Assembly (NCBI GenBank): GCA_023391815.1
Contig: JAEWAF010000018.1
Span: 1 to 60,818 of the forward strand
Direction: 5' to 3'
Source: Pseudomonadota bacterium
Lineage (GTDB): Bacteria; Pseudomonadota; Gammaproteobacteria; Steroidobacterales; Steroidobacteraceae
Length of the DNA stretch: 60,818 nucleotides
How positions within the stretch are numbered: position 1 is the stretch's first letter; each line of letters begins with the position of its first letter. The translations under genes were made by a program, and so were the position numbers. Positions 30,741-39,800 of this stretch are shown here, piece after piece. Below the pieces are notes generated by a model, which was not told where the DNA came from, searched no databases, and saw nothing but the letters and a program-made list of their open reading frames with translations.

Positions 30741-31058
30741 CTACGCACCTGTAATCAGCAAATCCAGCGCCGAAACAATCGCGCTTCTTTGATCCGCGAC
30801 GCTGCCGACCGCGGGTCCGAGCTCCGAGCAAGCGATGCCGGCCAATTGGGGCGTCATCAGCAGGTACCGCTCGCCGTCGATCTCAATGGCCGGTGTGAGA
30901 CGGCCGATGGGCTTTTTGGTCAATGCCGCCGCCCTGGTCAACGGAATTACGAGTCGCGTCTGAAGGTCATCGAGGAGGTCGGCCTGGGCATCCACCAGCA
31001 GCGGGTAAGTCGTCTTACTACGCGGATTTTTATTCTTGTAGACCGTGAACTGCGCCAT
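30741..31058 (-). CDS. ccdB: CcdB family type II toxin
   Basis: 105 residues: FTVYKNKNPRSKTTYPLLVDAQADLLDDL is the CcdB N-terminal pattern and RLTPAIEIDGERYLLMTPQLAGI matches its middle strands. CcdB poisons DNA gyrase; the C-terminal residues here (ALDLLITGA) are longer and differ from F-plasmid CcdB, so potency is unknown. It overlaps the upstream antitoxin stop by one base (TGATG), the usual arrangement of such modules. No transposon or plasmid function is near, so it is a chromosomal copy. Confidence 0.88.
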   Translation of the reverse strand: MAQFTVYKNKNPRSKTTYPLLVDAQADLLDDLQTRLVIPLTRAAALTKKPIGRLTPAIEIDGERYLLMTPQLAGIACSELGPAVGSVADQRSAIVSALDLLITGA

Positions 31059-31300
31059 CAGAAGCCCCGAATGCCGTCCGAAAAGACACCGTGCTTCTCC
31101 ACGTGCAGGTTATAGGCCGCGATCGCTTCGCGGTTCTCCTCCCGCCACTGGCGTTGCTGCGCTTCCCGAAGCTTCTCGATCAGCGCCTGCTCGAGCGTGG
31201 CCGATAAATTGATTTTGGAGGCACGGGCTGCTTCCAGAAGATCACGGCGAATACTGACGTTCGTGGCACTTTTCGGCTGGGCGCGCTTGGGGGAGGACAT
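31058..31300 (-). CDS. ccdA: CcdA family antitoxin
   Basis: 80 residues from ATG 31300 (GGAG upstream). KSATNVSIRRDLLEAARASK is the N-terminal ribbon-helix-helix dimer that binds operator DNA, followed by INLSATLEQALIEKL. The C-terminal arm (REENREAIAAYNLHVEKHG) is the flexible toxin-binding segment typical of CcdA. It lies upstream of ccdB with a one-base overlap. A perfect palindrome (31330-31347) with a TATAAT core sits 30 bases upstream and is its likely operator. Confidence 0.88.
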   Translation of the reverse strand: MSSPKRAQPKSATNVSIRRDLLEAARASKINLSATLEQALIEKLREAQQRQWREENREAIAAYNLHVEKHGVFSDGIRGF

Positions 31301-31329
31301 CAGACAGCTCCGGGCTATGACCGCGACGC

Positions 31330-31347
31330 TCCACATTATAATGTGGA
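31330..31347. promoter_or_regulatory. ccdAB operator/promoter palindrome
   Basis: TCCACATTATAATGTGGA is a perfect 18-bp palindrome whose centre reads TATAAT on the minus strand. The distance to the antitoxin start is 30 bases. Binding of the CcdA ribbon-helix-helix dimer would cover the -10 element and so autorepress the operon. A second half site, TCCACATGGA (31368-31377), lies 38 bases upstream, which could allow cooperative binding. Confidence 0.65.
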
Positions 31348-31398
31348 TGCGTCATGCGCACCAACCCTCCACATGGACCCTGGCAGGTGGGGCAGCGA

Positions 31399-32658
31399 TC
31401 AGAGCTGATCGTGCACTTGGTACACCAGCCAATCGACCGCCCGGCTGTACCACGGCCGTCGTCGCCAGGCATCGAGCGTGAGTTCTTTGCTTCGTTTCAG
31501 ATCGTTCTGGAACGCCGTCTTCAGCTCCCTGGCGATTCGTGCATCGCGGATGCCGATGCCGACCTCTTCGTTCAAGGACAGCGAGCGCGAATCGAAATTG
31601 GTCGAGCCGATGTGCGACCAGATCTCATCGACGATCACGATCTTCTGATGGATCAGTGTCGGCATGAACTCGTACAGGCGGACGCCGCCTTCCAGCAGTT
31701 GCTCATATAAGCGGCAGCCGGCGCGGCGAACGAAGGGGCTGTCGGTATGCTGGCCCGGAAGCATCAGATGAACGACGACGCCACGCTTGACCATCATGGC
31801 GAGCAGTTCGCACACGCCGTCATCGGGCGCGAAGTATGGATTCTGGATGATCACCTCCCGCTTCGCGCACGCGATCGCGACCGTATAAAGCAGCGCGACC
31901 GCGGACACGGCATCGCCTGAGGCGCTGCTCACGACATGCGCATCGATGTCGCCCTTCGCTTCGAGCGCGGGAAAACAACCGTCGCCGGCGGGCACGCAGT
32001 GGCTCTCTTCGATCCAGTTCTCCATGAACACCGACTGCAATGCCTCCACCGAGGGGCCTTCGACGCGCACCGCGGTGTCCCGCCAATGTTTCTCATCCTG
32101 GCCGTGCCCGAGCCATTGATCGGCGATGCCATGACCGAATGTGTAACCCACCACGCCATCGACGATGAGGAGCTTGCGATGGGTGCGATGGTTGAAACGA
32201 CGCAAATTCCACCAGCGTGGCTTGCAGTAACTGGACAACTGCACGCCTGCCGCGACCAGGCGTTTGAGATTCTCCTCATCGGCGCCCGAGCTGCCCAGTG
32301 CATCGATCAGCACCCGCACCTTGACGCCCTCACGCGCTTTACGGCTCAGCAGTTCGACGAAGCGGCGCTCCACTGCTCCGGCCGTCCAGACGAACGTTTC
32401 CAAGTGAACGGCACAGCGGGCGGCGGCGATGTCGGCCTCCATCGCAGGAAACAACGCGCCGTCCTGCAGGATCTGGCACGCATTGCCGCTCGTGACCGCG
32501 CCGTCGGTCAACCCCGCGAGCGTGCGAAGCTCCTCGCCAAGGTCGGGCAAGGCATCGAGGTCGAGCTCGAGATACGGCGTGTTACGACGATTCTTGAGCA
32601 GGAAATATGCGGTGGCGAGCAACGCGCCCGCCACAAACGCCAATACTCCTGCCCACAC
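31399..32658 (-). CDS. Cardiolipin synthase-like phospholipase D protein (copy 2)
   Basis: 419 residues with an N-terminal anchor (GVLAFVAGALLATAYFLL) and two HKD motifs: HRTHRKLLIVDGVVGYTFG (about 170-190) and IHQKIVIVDEIWSHIGSTN (about 345-365). Several blocks match copy 1 at 7858-9189 (GIADQWxGHxQDxxHWRD, NWIxxxxxV), so the two are paralogues. It starts 6 bases past the stop of the M48 protease, and both are on the minus strand. Its reaction should be phosphatidyl transfer at the inner membrane, but PLD-family members include other activities. Confidence 0.85.
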   Translation of the reverse strand: MWAGVLAFVAGALLATAYFLLKNRRNTPYLELDLDALPDLGEELRTLAGLTDGAVTSGNACQILQDGALFPAMEADIAAARCAVHLETFVWTAGAVERRFVELLSRKAREGVKVRVLIDALGSSGADEENLKRLVAAGVQLSSYCKPRWWNLRRFNHRTHRKLLIVDGVVGYTFGHGIADQWLGHGQDEKHWRDTAVRVEGPSVEALQSVFMENWIEESHCVPAGDGCFPALEAKGDIDAHVVSSASGDAVSAVALLYTVAIACAKREVIIQNPYFAPDDGVCELLAMMVKRGVVVHLMLPGQHTDSPFVRRAGCRLYEQLLEGGVRLYEFMPTLIHQKIVIVDEIWSHIGSTNFDSRSLSLNEEVGIGIRDARIARELKTAFQNDLKRSKELTLDAWRRRPWYSRAVDWLVYQVHDQL

Positions 32659-32664
32659 GTGCGG

Positions 32665-34236
32665 CTACTCGGCAACCTTCGCCCCATCCACTCGGAAGCG
32701 AAGATACGGTAGCTGCTCCTGCGCGATGCTGGCGATGCCCGTCTGGGCCGCGGCCTGCTGCCCGGGTTGCACGGCCGAATGAAACACCACGGGCTGACCT
32801 TGTTGAACGATGCGACCGCCCGCATCGACCAGCACCGGCGTCACTTGAATGCCGACCAGGGGCGCCGGCGCGCGATTTTGAATCACGACCACCACGCGGC
32901 CCTGCGGATCGATCTGCCCCTGGGTCGCGACATAGTTGCCGGGATTCTGCGGCAGATCCATGCGCACGAACTCCGCCGCCGCGCGCTGGCCGATCTGACT
33001 CTGCGAGCCGGCCGCGGCCCGGAAATATTCCATCGCCTTGTTGCGATCACCCCGATCGCGTGCAATCGTGCCCAAGTAATACGCAGCCGGCGCGGTGGGC
33101 AACAGATCGACGCTCTTCGTCAGCCATTCCTCCGCGCGTGCCTTGTTGCCCGTCTGATACTGAGCCACGCCCGCACCGAGATACGAGCCGAAGTAGTCCG
33201 AGTTCAGATCGATGGCCTTTTGATAGTGGGGCAGCGCCTCCTCCGGCTTCTTCTGAGCAAGCTTCATCTCACCGAGGAACTCATGGAAGCGCCCCTCACG
33301 CGGTTCGATCTTGATCGCTTCCTGGACCAGCGACTCGGCCTTGGTATATTCCTTCTTGCGCGCGGCGACCATCGCTTCTTCGAACTTGTCGTAAGCCGGT
33401 TCGATCTTGCGGAACGGCTGCAAGCGGGCCTGGTATCGGTCCTTGCCGAGATCTCCGCCCGCGCCGAGCCGCTCCGCTGTCGCCTTGTTTTTCGCGACGC
33501 GCTCCTCCGACGGCGGATGCGATGCGAACAGCCCTTCGAGAAAGCTCTGGCTCTTGGCGCCGCCTTGTTGAGACAGGCGCACGAATGTTTCCTGCAGCGT
33601 GACGGCGCCTTGCGGGTCGTACCCGGCCAGCTTCATGTACTTCATGCCGTACTCATCGCTCTCCAGTTCCTGGTCGCGACCGTACTTCTGCTGAATCATT
33701 TGAGCGCCGATGCCCGCGCCCTGGACCGCGAGGTTCGCGACGGTCGAATCGACATCGCTGATGGCGGCGCCGATCTGGGCCGCGGCGAGCCCGACCTGCA
33801 TGATCGTGCCGCGTTCTTGCGCCTTGGCGCCATGCCGTGCGGCGGCGTGAACGATTTCGTGGCCGAGCACGGCGGCCAACTCCGCCTCGTTCTGCAACTC
33901 CGACAGGAGCCCCACGTTCACCGCGATCTTGCCGCCGGGCAGCGCCCAGGCGTTGGGCACCGGATTGTTCAACACCACGAATTCATACGGCAGCTGACGA
34001 TCGGAGACGGCCGCGAGCTTCTTACCGACTTCGTTGATATAGACCGTCAGATCGGGCAGTACATCGAAGTCGCCGCCCTCGCTCTGCTTGGTCGGCGCGT
34101 AGTTCTGCTCGCCGATCTTGATCTCCTGCGCCTCGGAGACGAACTGGATCTCCTTCTTCCCGGTCACGGGGTTGACCCCGCACGCGCTCAGCCAGAGTGC
34201 CAGTACGGTCAAGCACAGAAGCTTTGCGTTGCGCAT
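32665..34236 (-). CDS. M48 family zinc metalloprotease lipoprotein with TPR (BepA/YfgC-like)
   Basis: 523 residues with a lipoprotein signal (LWLSAC, acylated Cys at residue 19). HEIVH at 126-130 is the zinc-binding helix and ELESDEYG near 190-197 carries the third ligand. The middle holds the BepA-like PALPGGKIAVNVGLL element. C-terminal tetratricopeptide helices (about 295-450, for example FLGEMKLAQKKPEEALPHYQKAI) match periplasmic BepA. BepA degrades misfolded outer-membrane proteins. It is followed on the same strand by a cardiolipin synthase (gap 6 bases), so both may respond to envelope stress. Confidence 0.88.
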   Translation of the reverse strand: MRNAKLLCLTVLALWLSACGVNPVTGKKEIQFVSEAQEIKIGEQNYAPTKQSEGGDFDVLPDLTVYINEVGKKLAAVSDRQLPYEFVVLNNPVPNAWALPGGKIAVNVGLLSELQNEAELAAVLGHEIVHAAARHGAKAQERGTIMQVGLAAAQIGAAISDVDSTVANLAVQGAGIGAQMIQQKYGRDQELESDEYGMKYMKLAGYDPQGAVTLQETFVRLSQQGGAKSQSFLEGLFASHPPSEERVAKNKATAERLGAGGDLGKDRYQARLQPFRKIEPAYDKFEEAMVAARKKEYTKAESLVQEAIKIEPREGRFHEFLGEMKLAQKKPEEALPHYQKAIDLNSDYFGSYLGAGVAQYQTGNKARAEEWLTKSVDLLPTAPAAYYLGTIARDRGDRNKAMEYFRAAAGSQSQIGQRAAAEFVRMDLPQNPGNYVATQGQIDPQGRVVVVIQNRAPAPLVGIQVTPVLVDAGGRIVQQGQPVVFHSAVQPGQQAAAQTGIASIAQEQLPYLRFRVDGAKVAE

Positions 34237-34329
34237 CGGGGTCCTCGCCGTCAGGGATGATGGAAGATTCTACGGCCCTCCTGCTTCAAGAGCGATCAAT
34301 GACGGCGATTTGTTCCCGAGAACGCGCGT

Positions 34330-37300
34330 TCAACCCGCCCCTTCCGCATACAAACGTGCGACGACCTCAGCGGTGACAGCCTCGTCATAGACCTTGAGCT
34401 GATCGACCAGGCCGGCATACGGCGCATCCCAGAAGTTCACGCCGATCGCGAACTGCCGCTGCGCAGCCGGTGTGAAGACATCCGGAAAGCCGGTCATCGT
34501 GTTGACCAAGGCGCCGTTCAGATAGAGCCGCAACGTTCCATGATCGACGGTCATCACCAGGTGCGACCAGGCCCCGAGCGGAATCGGCGAATTGAACGTG
34601 CCGTCGAACCACGCCGTGCCCGACCACAGCATCGTCGGCTGGGTCGCACCCGGGCCGCGGGGCACGACGCTGATCCAGCTCGTGGGGCTGGCCCAACCGA
34701 AGAAGGCGCTCGTGAATTGCGAGCCCGCACTCGGGTGCAGCCACATCGCGATCGAGTAGCTGTGATCGCGAATCAAGCCGTCAGGCAGCCGCACGCCGGA
34801 GGCGCCATCCAGCACCAGTGCGCTGCCTGCCGCCCCGGGGGCAAACGATACCGTTCCGCCCGGCTGATCGACACGCGGCCCCAGCACGACGCCCGGGCCG
34901 AACCCACCGCGCGATGCGTTCAGATCGTTCTCGAAGTCATAGGCGGCGATCGGCGCAGGCGGCGCGAGCGAGCGCACCGTCACCTCGAACGTCTTCGTCG
35001 TCTGCATACCATTGAGCGCTATGGTCGCCGTCAATGTCACATTCACATCGGGCGAGTCACGCCCCGGACGCGTCACTTTGCCCGTCGGGCTCAACACGTC
35101 CGGATGCGTGGACTCCCAAGTCACGGCCGACGCGTAGGGCCCGGTGCGTCGCAGATCGAGATCCGACTGCACGGCACTCACATCGCCCAGATCGAGAATT
35201 TGAGCGGCGGATTGCAACAGCTGCGGCCCGGACAGCCGATCGATATCGAGGCCGCGGATTTCGGCCGCCGACAGGCTCGCCTCGTAGATCTTCAGCTCAT
35301 CGATCAGGCCGTTGAACGGCAGATCCCAATAGTTGACGCCGAGGGCGAACTTGCCTCGCCGGGTGCTGAAGAAGTCCGACAGAGTTCCGGCGCCGAACTT
35401 GCGCACGCCATTCAGATAGACCAATACGACACCGCGATTCACCGAGAACGCAACGTGCGTCCAGGCATTTGCCGGGATGCGCTCACTCGCACTGCCATCG
35501 AACCATGCCTCGCTGCCACTCCAGAGCATGGTGTTGCCGTCCCAGCCGTGCGGTACGAGGCTGATCCAACGATTGGAGAACGGCACCCCGGCGGCATCGG
35601 TCTGCTCATCCACCGCACCGAAGAAGGCCGGGGTGAACTGCGAAAGCACGCGCGGATTTGCCCAGAAGGACACGGTGTACTCGTAGTTGTCGATCACCCC
35701 TTCGGGCAGCAACACGCCCGAGCCGCCCTCGAGACTGACGGCCTGCCCTTGCTGACCGCTCGCGAAGCTCACCGCGCCCGAATTCCACAGGCGATTGCCC
35801 GTTGCGGTCGCTGCGTTGAAGCGACCGAGCTGCTCGGTCAGCGAGTTCTCGAAGCTGAACTGAGCGACGCGATTGAACGGCAGGCGCGCAGGCACGGTGA
35901 CCTGGAATTGGCGCTGCGTGCTTACGCCATTCAATGTGATGGTCGCGGTGAGCGTGACCGTGCGATCGCCCTCGCCCACGTTCGGCCGAATGACCGTGCC
36001 ATCGGCTTCGATGACGGACGGATCGCTGGAAGTCCAGACGATCGCCGTCGCTCGCGTGCCGCGCGCCGGTAGATCCAACGTGCCATCTTTGATCGTCTCG
36101 GGCAGCACCAGGCTATCTGCGACGTCCTTGAGCACCTGACGCGCGGTGCGCTTCTCCAGCTTCGAGCCCCAGAGCGACACTCCTTTGTTCGACAGCGCCG
36201 TGAATACCGGCACGAGCTTGCCTGCAGCTTCGTTCCACTGCCACGCGAGCCGGCCTTCGTAGACATCGTCGCTGCCGGTGAGCTGAATGCTGATGCGGTT
36301 GGGATCGGTGAAGTAACGGCGGTACTGGCCCGTGACTTCGCCGGTGATGCTGTAGTCCGCATTCAATGAGATGTACACCGATCGTTTCGGCTCGCGATTG
36401 ATGTCCTTGCCCAGATTGATGAACTTGTAGTCGCCGAGCGCGTCGTTCGCATCGACCACGTTCTGACCTTTGATCGGCACGTAACGATGCGGTGAAGCCA
36501 CGAGCCAGCCGTCGGCGTTCACGAACATCTCGTGCACCCGAATCGAGTGCGCTTCGCCCCGATTCGGGAAGCGCGTGTGCGTGATCAGGAAATGTTTTTT
36601 GCTCGCAGCGTCGTAGTACGCCGAGTTGTGGCCGGGTGAGAGATAACCGCGAGCGGTCTCGCGATCGCCTGGCGCGGAGACGAAATCGAAGCCACCCATC
36701 AGCTTCACGCCGTACGGTGCGATGCTGTCCCAATTGCCGCGAGCGCCGGCCATGTCGCGACCTTCCGCATCCAGGTACGGTCCGTCGGGATTGCGCGAAC
36801 GGGAGATGCGGATGTTGTAGCCGTCGGTGGAAACGAAGCCGCCAAAGGACGTGAACAGGTAGTAATAGCCGCTCTCGGGGCTATACAGGATGTAGCTGCC
36901 TTCGATGGCGCTGTGATCTCCGCCGGCGAGATGCTTGCCATAGCCCTGCCCGGGCAGTGGCTTGCCGGTCGTTTCATCCATTTTCAAAATGAAGATGCCG
37001 CCGGAATAGGAGCCATACGTCATCCACAACTGGCCCTGCCCGTCGTAGAAAACATCCGGATCGATGGTGTTCGGATGAATCGTCGCGTCGTAGCGCGCGA
37101 TGCCTTCGGGTCCATAGCCTGCCGCGATCTCCGCGGCCGACATGCCGGAGCGCAGGAAAATGCCTTGGTTGACGTACGGACCGTCGATGCGATCCGACGT
37201 CGCGACACCCAGATAGGACCGAGGCCCCGTGCACTCCCCGCTCGGCGGGATGCCGCAAAAGCTGTAATAGAAATTGTATTTACCGTTCTTCAGTTTGATC

Positions 37301-37617
37301 ACGTCGGCGGCCCAGGAACCGGGTGCGCCGGTCCACTGCGTGCCCTCCGCGGGAATCGTGCTCCACAACGGATTTGAAGGCTCGACGCCATTCGCGACGA
37401 ATTGCCAGTTCATCAGGTCCGTGCTGCGCGCCGCGGCCAGATGGGAGCCAAAGACGTAGAAGCTGCCGTCGGCGGCGCGAATCACGGAAGGATCGTGGAC
37501 TGGCAGATCGTTATGAGTAATCGAGGCGATATCGACTGTCGGGTCCGGCGCATCTAACAGACAGCCGCCCACGATCAGCAGCACGCCCGCGGCGAGCGCC
37601 GTTCTTATCGAATGCAT
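34330..37617 (-). CDS. Secreted GH43 arabinanase-like lipoprotein with Ig-like and LamG domains
   Basis: 1095 residues with lipobox VGGC (Cys19). The GH43 five-bladed propeller (about 35-380) keeps the catalytic base Asp42 in HDPSVI, the acid in SAIEGSYIL and the modulator in NTIDPDVFYDG. A beta domain (about 385-480) follows as in endo-1,5-alpha-L-arabinanases. Two Ig-like repeats (VTLTATITLNG near 565 and VTLTATIALNG near 845) each precede a LamG carbohydrate-binding domain ending with LIDELKIYEASLSAAE and LVDQLKVYDEAVTAE. Start ATG 37617 has GGGGGATC upstream. Related enzymes cleave arabinan. No partner transporter or arabinose gene is nearby. Confidence 0.88.
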   Translation of the reverse strand: MHSIRTALAAGVLLIVGGCLLDAPDPTVDIASITHNDLPVHDPSVIRAADGSFYVFGSHLAAARSTDLMNWQFVANGVEPSNPLWSTIPAEGTQWTGAPGSWAADVIKLKNGKYNFYYSFCGIPPSGECTGPRSYLGVATSDRIDGPYVNQGIFLRSGMSAAEIAAGYGPEGIARYDATIHPNTIDPDVFYDGQGQLWMTYGSYSGGIFILKMDETTGKPLPGQGYGKHLAGGDHSAIEGSYILYSPESGYYYLFTSFGGFVSTDGYNIRISRSRNPDGPYLDAEGRDMAGARGNWDSIAPYGVKLMGGFDFVSAPGDRETARGYLSPGHNSAYYDAASKKHFLITHTRFPNRGEAHSIRVHEMFVNADGWLVASPHRYVPIKGQNVVDANDALGDYKFINLGKDINREPKRSVYISLNADYSITGEVTGQYRRYFTDPNRISIQLTGSDDVYEGRLAWQWNEAAGKLVPVFTALSNKGVSLWGSKLEKRTARQVLKDVADSLVLPETIKDGTLDLPARGTRATAIVWTSSDPSVIEADGTVIRPNVGEGDRTVTLTATITLNGVSTQRQFQVTVPARLPFNRVAQFSFENSLTEQLGRFNAATATGNRLWNSGAVSFASGQQGQAVSLEGGSGVLLPEGVIDNYEYTVSFWANPRVLSQFTPAFFGAVDEQTDAAGVPFSNRWISLVPHGWDGNTMLWSGSEAWFDGSASERIPANAWTHVAFSVNRGVVLVYLNGVRKFGAGTLSDFFSTRRGKFALGVNYWDLPFNGLIDELKIYEASLSAAEIRGLDIDRLSGPQLLQSAAQILDLGDVSAVQSDLDLRRTGPYASAVTWESTHPDVLSPTGKVTRPGRDSPDVNVTLTATIALNGMQTTKTFEVTVRSLAPPAPIAAYDFENDLNASRGGFGPGVVLGPRVDQPGGTVSFAPGAAGSALVLDGASGVRLPDGLIRDHSYSIAMWLHPSAGSQFTSAFFGWASPTSWISVVPRGPGATQPTMLWSGTAWFDGTFNSPIPLGAWSHLVMTVDHGTLRLYLNGALVNTMTGFPDVFTPAAQRQFAIGVNFWDAPYAGLVDQLKVYDEAVTAEVVARLYAEGAG

Positions 37618-37751
37618 GGTTGATCCCCCGTCTGGTGCCGACTTTATAACTCAGACAAATAATGGATGGCAACAGCCGTCGCATCGGGGCCGCCGGAACG
37701 ATTCGTGGGGGCTTGCGTTCAGGGGTGAGGCAGGCTTCGGGGGGAACGTCC

Positions 37752-38300
37752 ATGACACCCGCGATCGGTCATGCAGCGATGGTGACGGCGCTGTTCAAGG
37801 ACGCGCATGGCGTCGAGCGCGCCTACGATGTTGCATTGGGACGAGGTTATGGCCGCAATGACATCAACCTCGTGATGTCGGAAGAGACCCGCCAGCGACA
37901 TTTCAACGTCGATCAAGTGGAAACCGATCTCGCCGACAAGGCGGCCGAGAGCACGGAAAAGAAACATCCGGCAGCCTCGAAACTGGGCGGGCCCACCGGC
38001 GGCACGGCTGCGACCATCGCCCCCGCCCTTGCTGCCATCGGTTCGGCTGCGCTGCTGCCCGGGCTCGTGCTCGCGGGGCCCATCGCGATCGCCTTGGCCG
38101 CCGGCGGCGCGGTTGCCATTGCAGGAGGACTGATCACCGCACTGACCGACTGGGGGATTCCTCACAGGCGCCTCGAAGAATACGAAGCGCAGATCCGCCA
38201 GGGCGGCATTTTGATCGGCGTCAAAGCGCGCGACGACGCCGACACGAGTTACCTTCAACACGAGTGGCAAGCCGCGGGCGGCGAATTGATTCGCGCGTGA
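37752..38300 (+). CDS. General stress protein 17M-like membrane protein
   Basis: 182 residues from ATG 37752. MVTALFKDAHGVERAYDVALGRGYGRNDINLVMS is the YflT/GspM-like opening, where FDxxxxAxxAxxxLxxxG is the pattern. A glycine-alanine-rich hairpin (about 95-135, PALAAIGSAALLPGLVLAGPIAIALAAG) follows, and GGILIGVKARDD closes the domain. The family is heat/salt-stress associated with no biochemical role known. It diverges from the GH43 gene, and its 3' end meets a converging gene at a strong hairpin. Confidence 0.65.
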   Translation: MTPAIGHAAMVTALFKDAHGVERAYDVALGRGYGRNDINLVMSEETRQRHFNVDQVETDLADKAAESTEKKHPAASKLGGPTGGTAATIAPALAAIGSAALLPGLVLAGPIAIALAAGGAVAIAGGLITALTDWGIPHRRLEEYEAQIRQGGILIGVKARDDADTSYLQHEWQAAGGELIRA

Positions 38301-38315
38301 GCAAGCCGGAAGCGC

Positions 38316-38340
38316 GGCGTGCCGGAGAACCCGGCACGCC
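38316..38340. terminator. Bidirectional terminator-like hairpin
   Basis: Ten-base arms GGCGTGCCGG and CCGGCACGCC with a 5-base loop lie between two converging genes (37752-38300 and 38369-39646). A short T-containing tail follows on the plus strand. Its position fits a shared terminator. Confidence 0.6.
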
Positions 38341-38368
38341 TTGCTAATTCACATCATCAAACGATCAT

Positions 38369-39646
38369 TTACTCCGAGGGCGCCTCGACCGAGCACGTGG
38401 CCGGGCGCTTGAAGCTGACCACGTTCACCGTCGCGTAACCGCCGCCATTGCCCGCGACCCAGAGGCGTTTGATATTGGCGCTCGCGGAAGTCACTTTCAC
38501 GCTCTGATGGCCGTACTGAGTGCTGGCCGTATAGTTCTGGAGCGTGGTTGTCTGCTTGGTCACGGTCACGACGTTGCCGGCGGCATCGAAGGCGAGGACA
38601 TCGGGCCGGTCGCTGCCGTACGTGGAATCGAACTGAATGAAATCCGTCTCCGTATCGAAGCTCAGCTCCAGAAGGTGTTGAGGCACGCTCGCACAGCGCG
38701 AGGCTGTGGGGTTCGTCAAGCAAGTCCGAACCGTGGCCATGCCGTCCGAGGTCCAGTTCCTGTTATACGTGCCCGTGCCGGTCGGCCAGGCGAACGCGGC
38801 CAGGCCCAGGCCGTCACAGAATGGGTTTGGCGCGGTCCCACAGCTCGAGGGGTAGACGGGAGTGGACTGATAGCCGCCACTGACCCAGGTGATATGAGAG
38901 AGCGCGACATGCTCGAAGACATTGCTGATGTCGGTCCCCGCTGAATAGAGATCCGCGTCGATGGTCGTTATGTCCGAGGGCTCCTCGACCGGGCACGTGG
39001 TCGCGGGACGCTGGAAGTGGACGATATTGACGTACGAGTTGCGCCCGCTATCGCCCGCGATCCAGAGACGTTTGATATTGGCGGTCGCGGAAGTCAGGGT
39101 CAGGAGCTGATGGCCGAACAGATTGCTCCCGGTGAAGCTCTGCAGGTAGGTCACCTGCGCGGTCAATGTCACAACGTTGCCGGCGGCATCGAAGGCGAGA
39201 ACGGCGGGATTATTGTTTCGGTAGGTCGCGTCGAACTGGATGAAATCCGTTTCCGTATCGAAGCTCAGTTCCAGGATGTGTTGAGGCACGCTTTCGCAGC
39301 CCGCGTATGTCGGATCCACGAGGCACGTCTGAACCGTCGTCATGTTATCCACGGTCCAACCCTGACTGATCCCGCCCGTGGGCGTCTGCCAGCCGAGCGA
39401 GGCGACCCCCAGGGAGTTGCAGAATGGGTTGGGCGCAGTTCCGCAGCTCGCGGAATAAGCAGGCGTGGATTGGTAGGCCCCACTGGCCCAGGTGATGTGA
39501 GAAAGCGTGACGCCGTCGAAGGCATTGCTGACATCGGTGCCCGGCGTATAGGGATCGGCGTCGATGGTCGTGAAATCGGCTTGCGCCACTGCGCTCGCCA
39601 TGAGTCCCAGCAAAGCACCCATTGCAATCCAAGGTCCGTGAGTCAT
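38369..39646 (-). CDS. Secreted protein with two 200-residue internal repeats
   Basis: 425 residues with a signal peptide ending AVAQA (about residue 23). The mature chain is a tandem duplication: residues 24-224 and 225-425 align, each starting D(F/I)TTIDAD and carrying CGTAPNPFC, QTC/RTC-L-(x)-P and TETDFIQFD then AFDAAGNVVT. Five cysteines per repeat (69, 76, 108, 117 and 218 in the first) recur at the same positions in the second. TETDFIQFDxTY suggests a jelly-roll beta sandwich. No family is recognised. It is transcribed away from the neighbouring HSL esterase. Confidence 0.6.
   Translation of the reverse strand: MTHGPWIAMGALLGLMASAVAQADFTTIDADPYTPGTDVSNAFDGVTLSHITWASGAYQSTPAYSASCGTAPNPFCNSLGVASLGWQTPTGGISQGWTVDNMTTVQTCLVDPTYAGCESVPQHILELSFDTETDFIQFDATYRNNNPAVLAFDAAGNVVTLTAQVTYLQSFTGSNLFGHQLLTLTSATANIKRLWIAGDSGRNSYVNIVHFQRPATTCPVEEPSDITTIDADLYSAGTDISNVFEHVALSHITWVSGGYQSTPVYPSSCGTAPNPFCDGLGLAAFAWPTGTGTYNRNWTSDGMATVRTCLTNPTASRCASVPQHLLELSFDTETDFIQFDSTYGSDRPDVLAFDAAGNVVTVTKQTTTLQNYTASTQYGHQSVKVTSASANIKRLWVAGNGGGYATVNVVSFKRPATCSVEAPSE
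38372..39577 (-). repeat. Tandem internal duplication in the secreted protein
   Basis: Two copies of about 201 codons (39577-38975 and 38974-38372) encode the repeats described for the gene. The DNA has diverged by substitutions, so the duplication is not recent. Confidence 0.7.
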
Positions 39647-39800
39647 AGGTCCGTCCTTCTTGTGTGATAGGCGGCGCTAGTACAGCAACTTCGGTGTCAG
39701 TGGTGCAAGCCCCGCACCGGCCCGGCCGGTTTAATCAACTCCCCGGATCGCGCCGATCCGATACAAGGTCGTGTGACGCTTACGCACGAGGCTGATAAGA

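Noticed and set aside
30741..31347. ccdAB as part of a plasmid or transposon
   Set aside because: No integrase, transposase, inverted repeats or replication genes lie nearby; it is treated as chromosomal.
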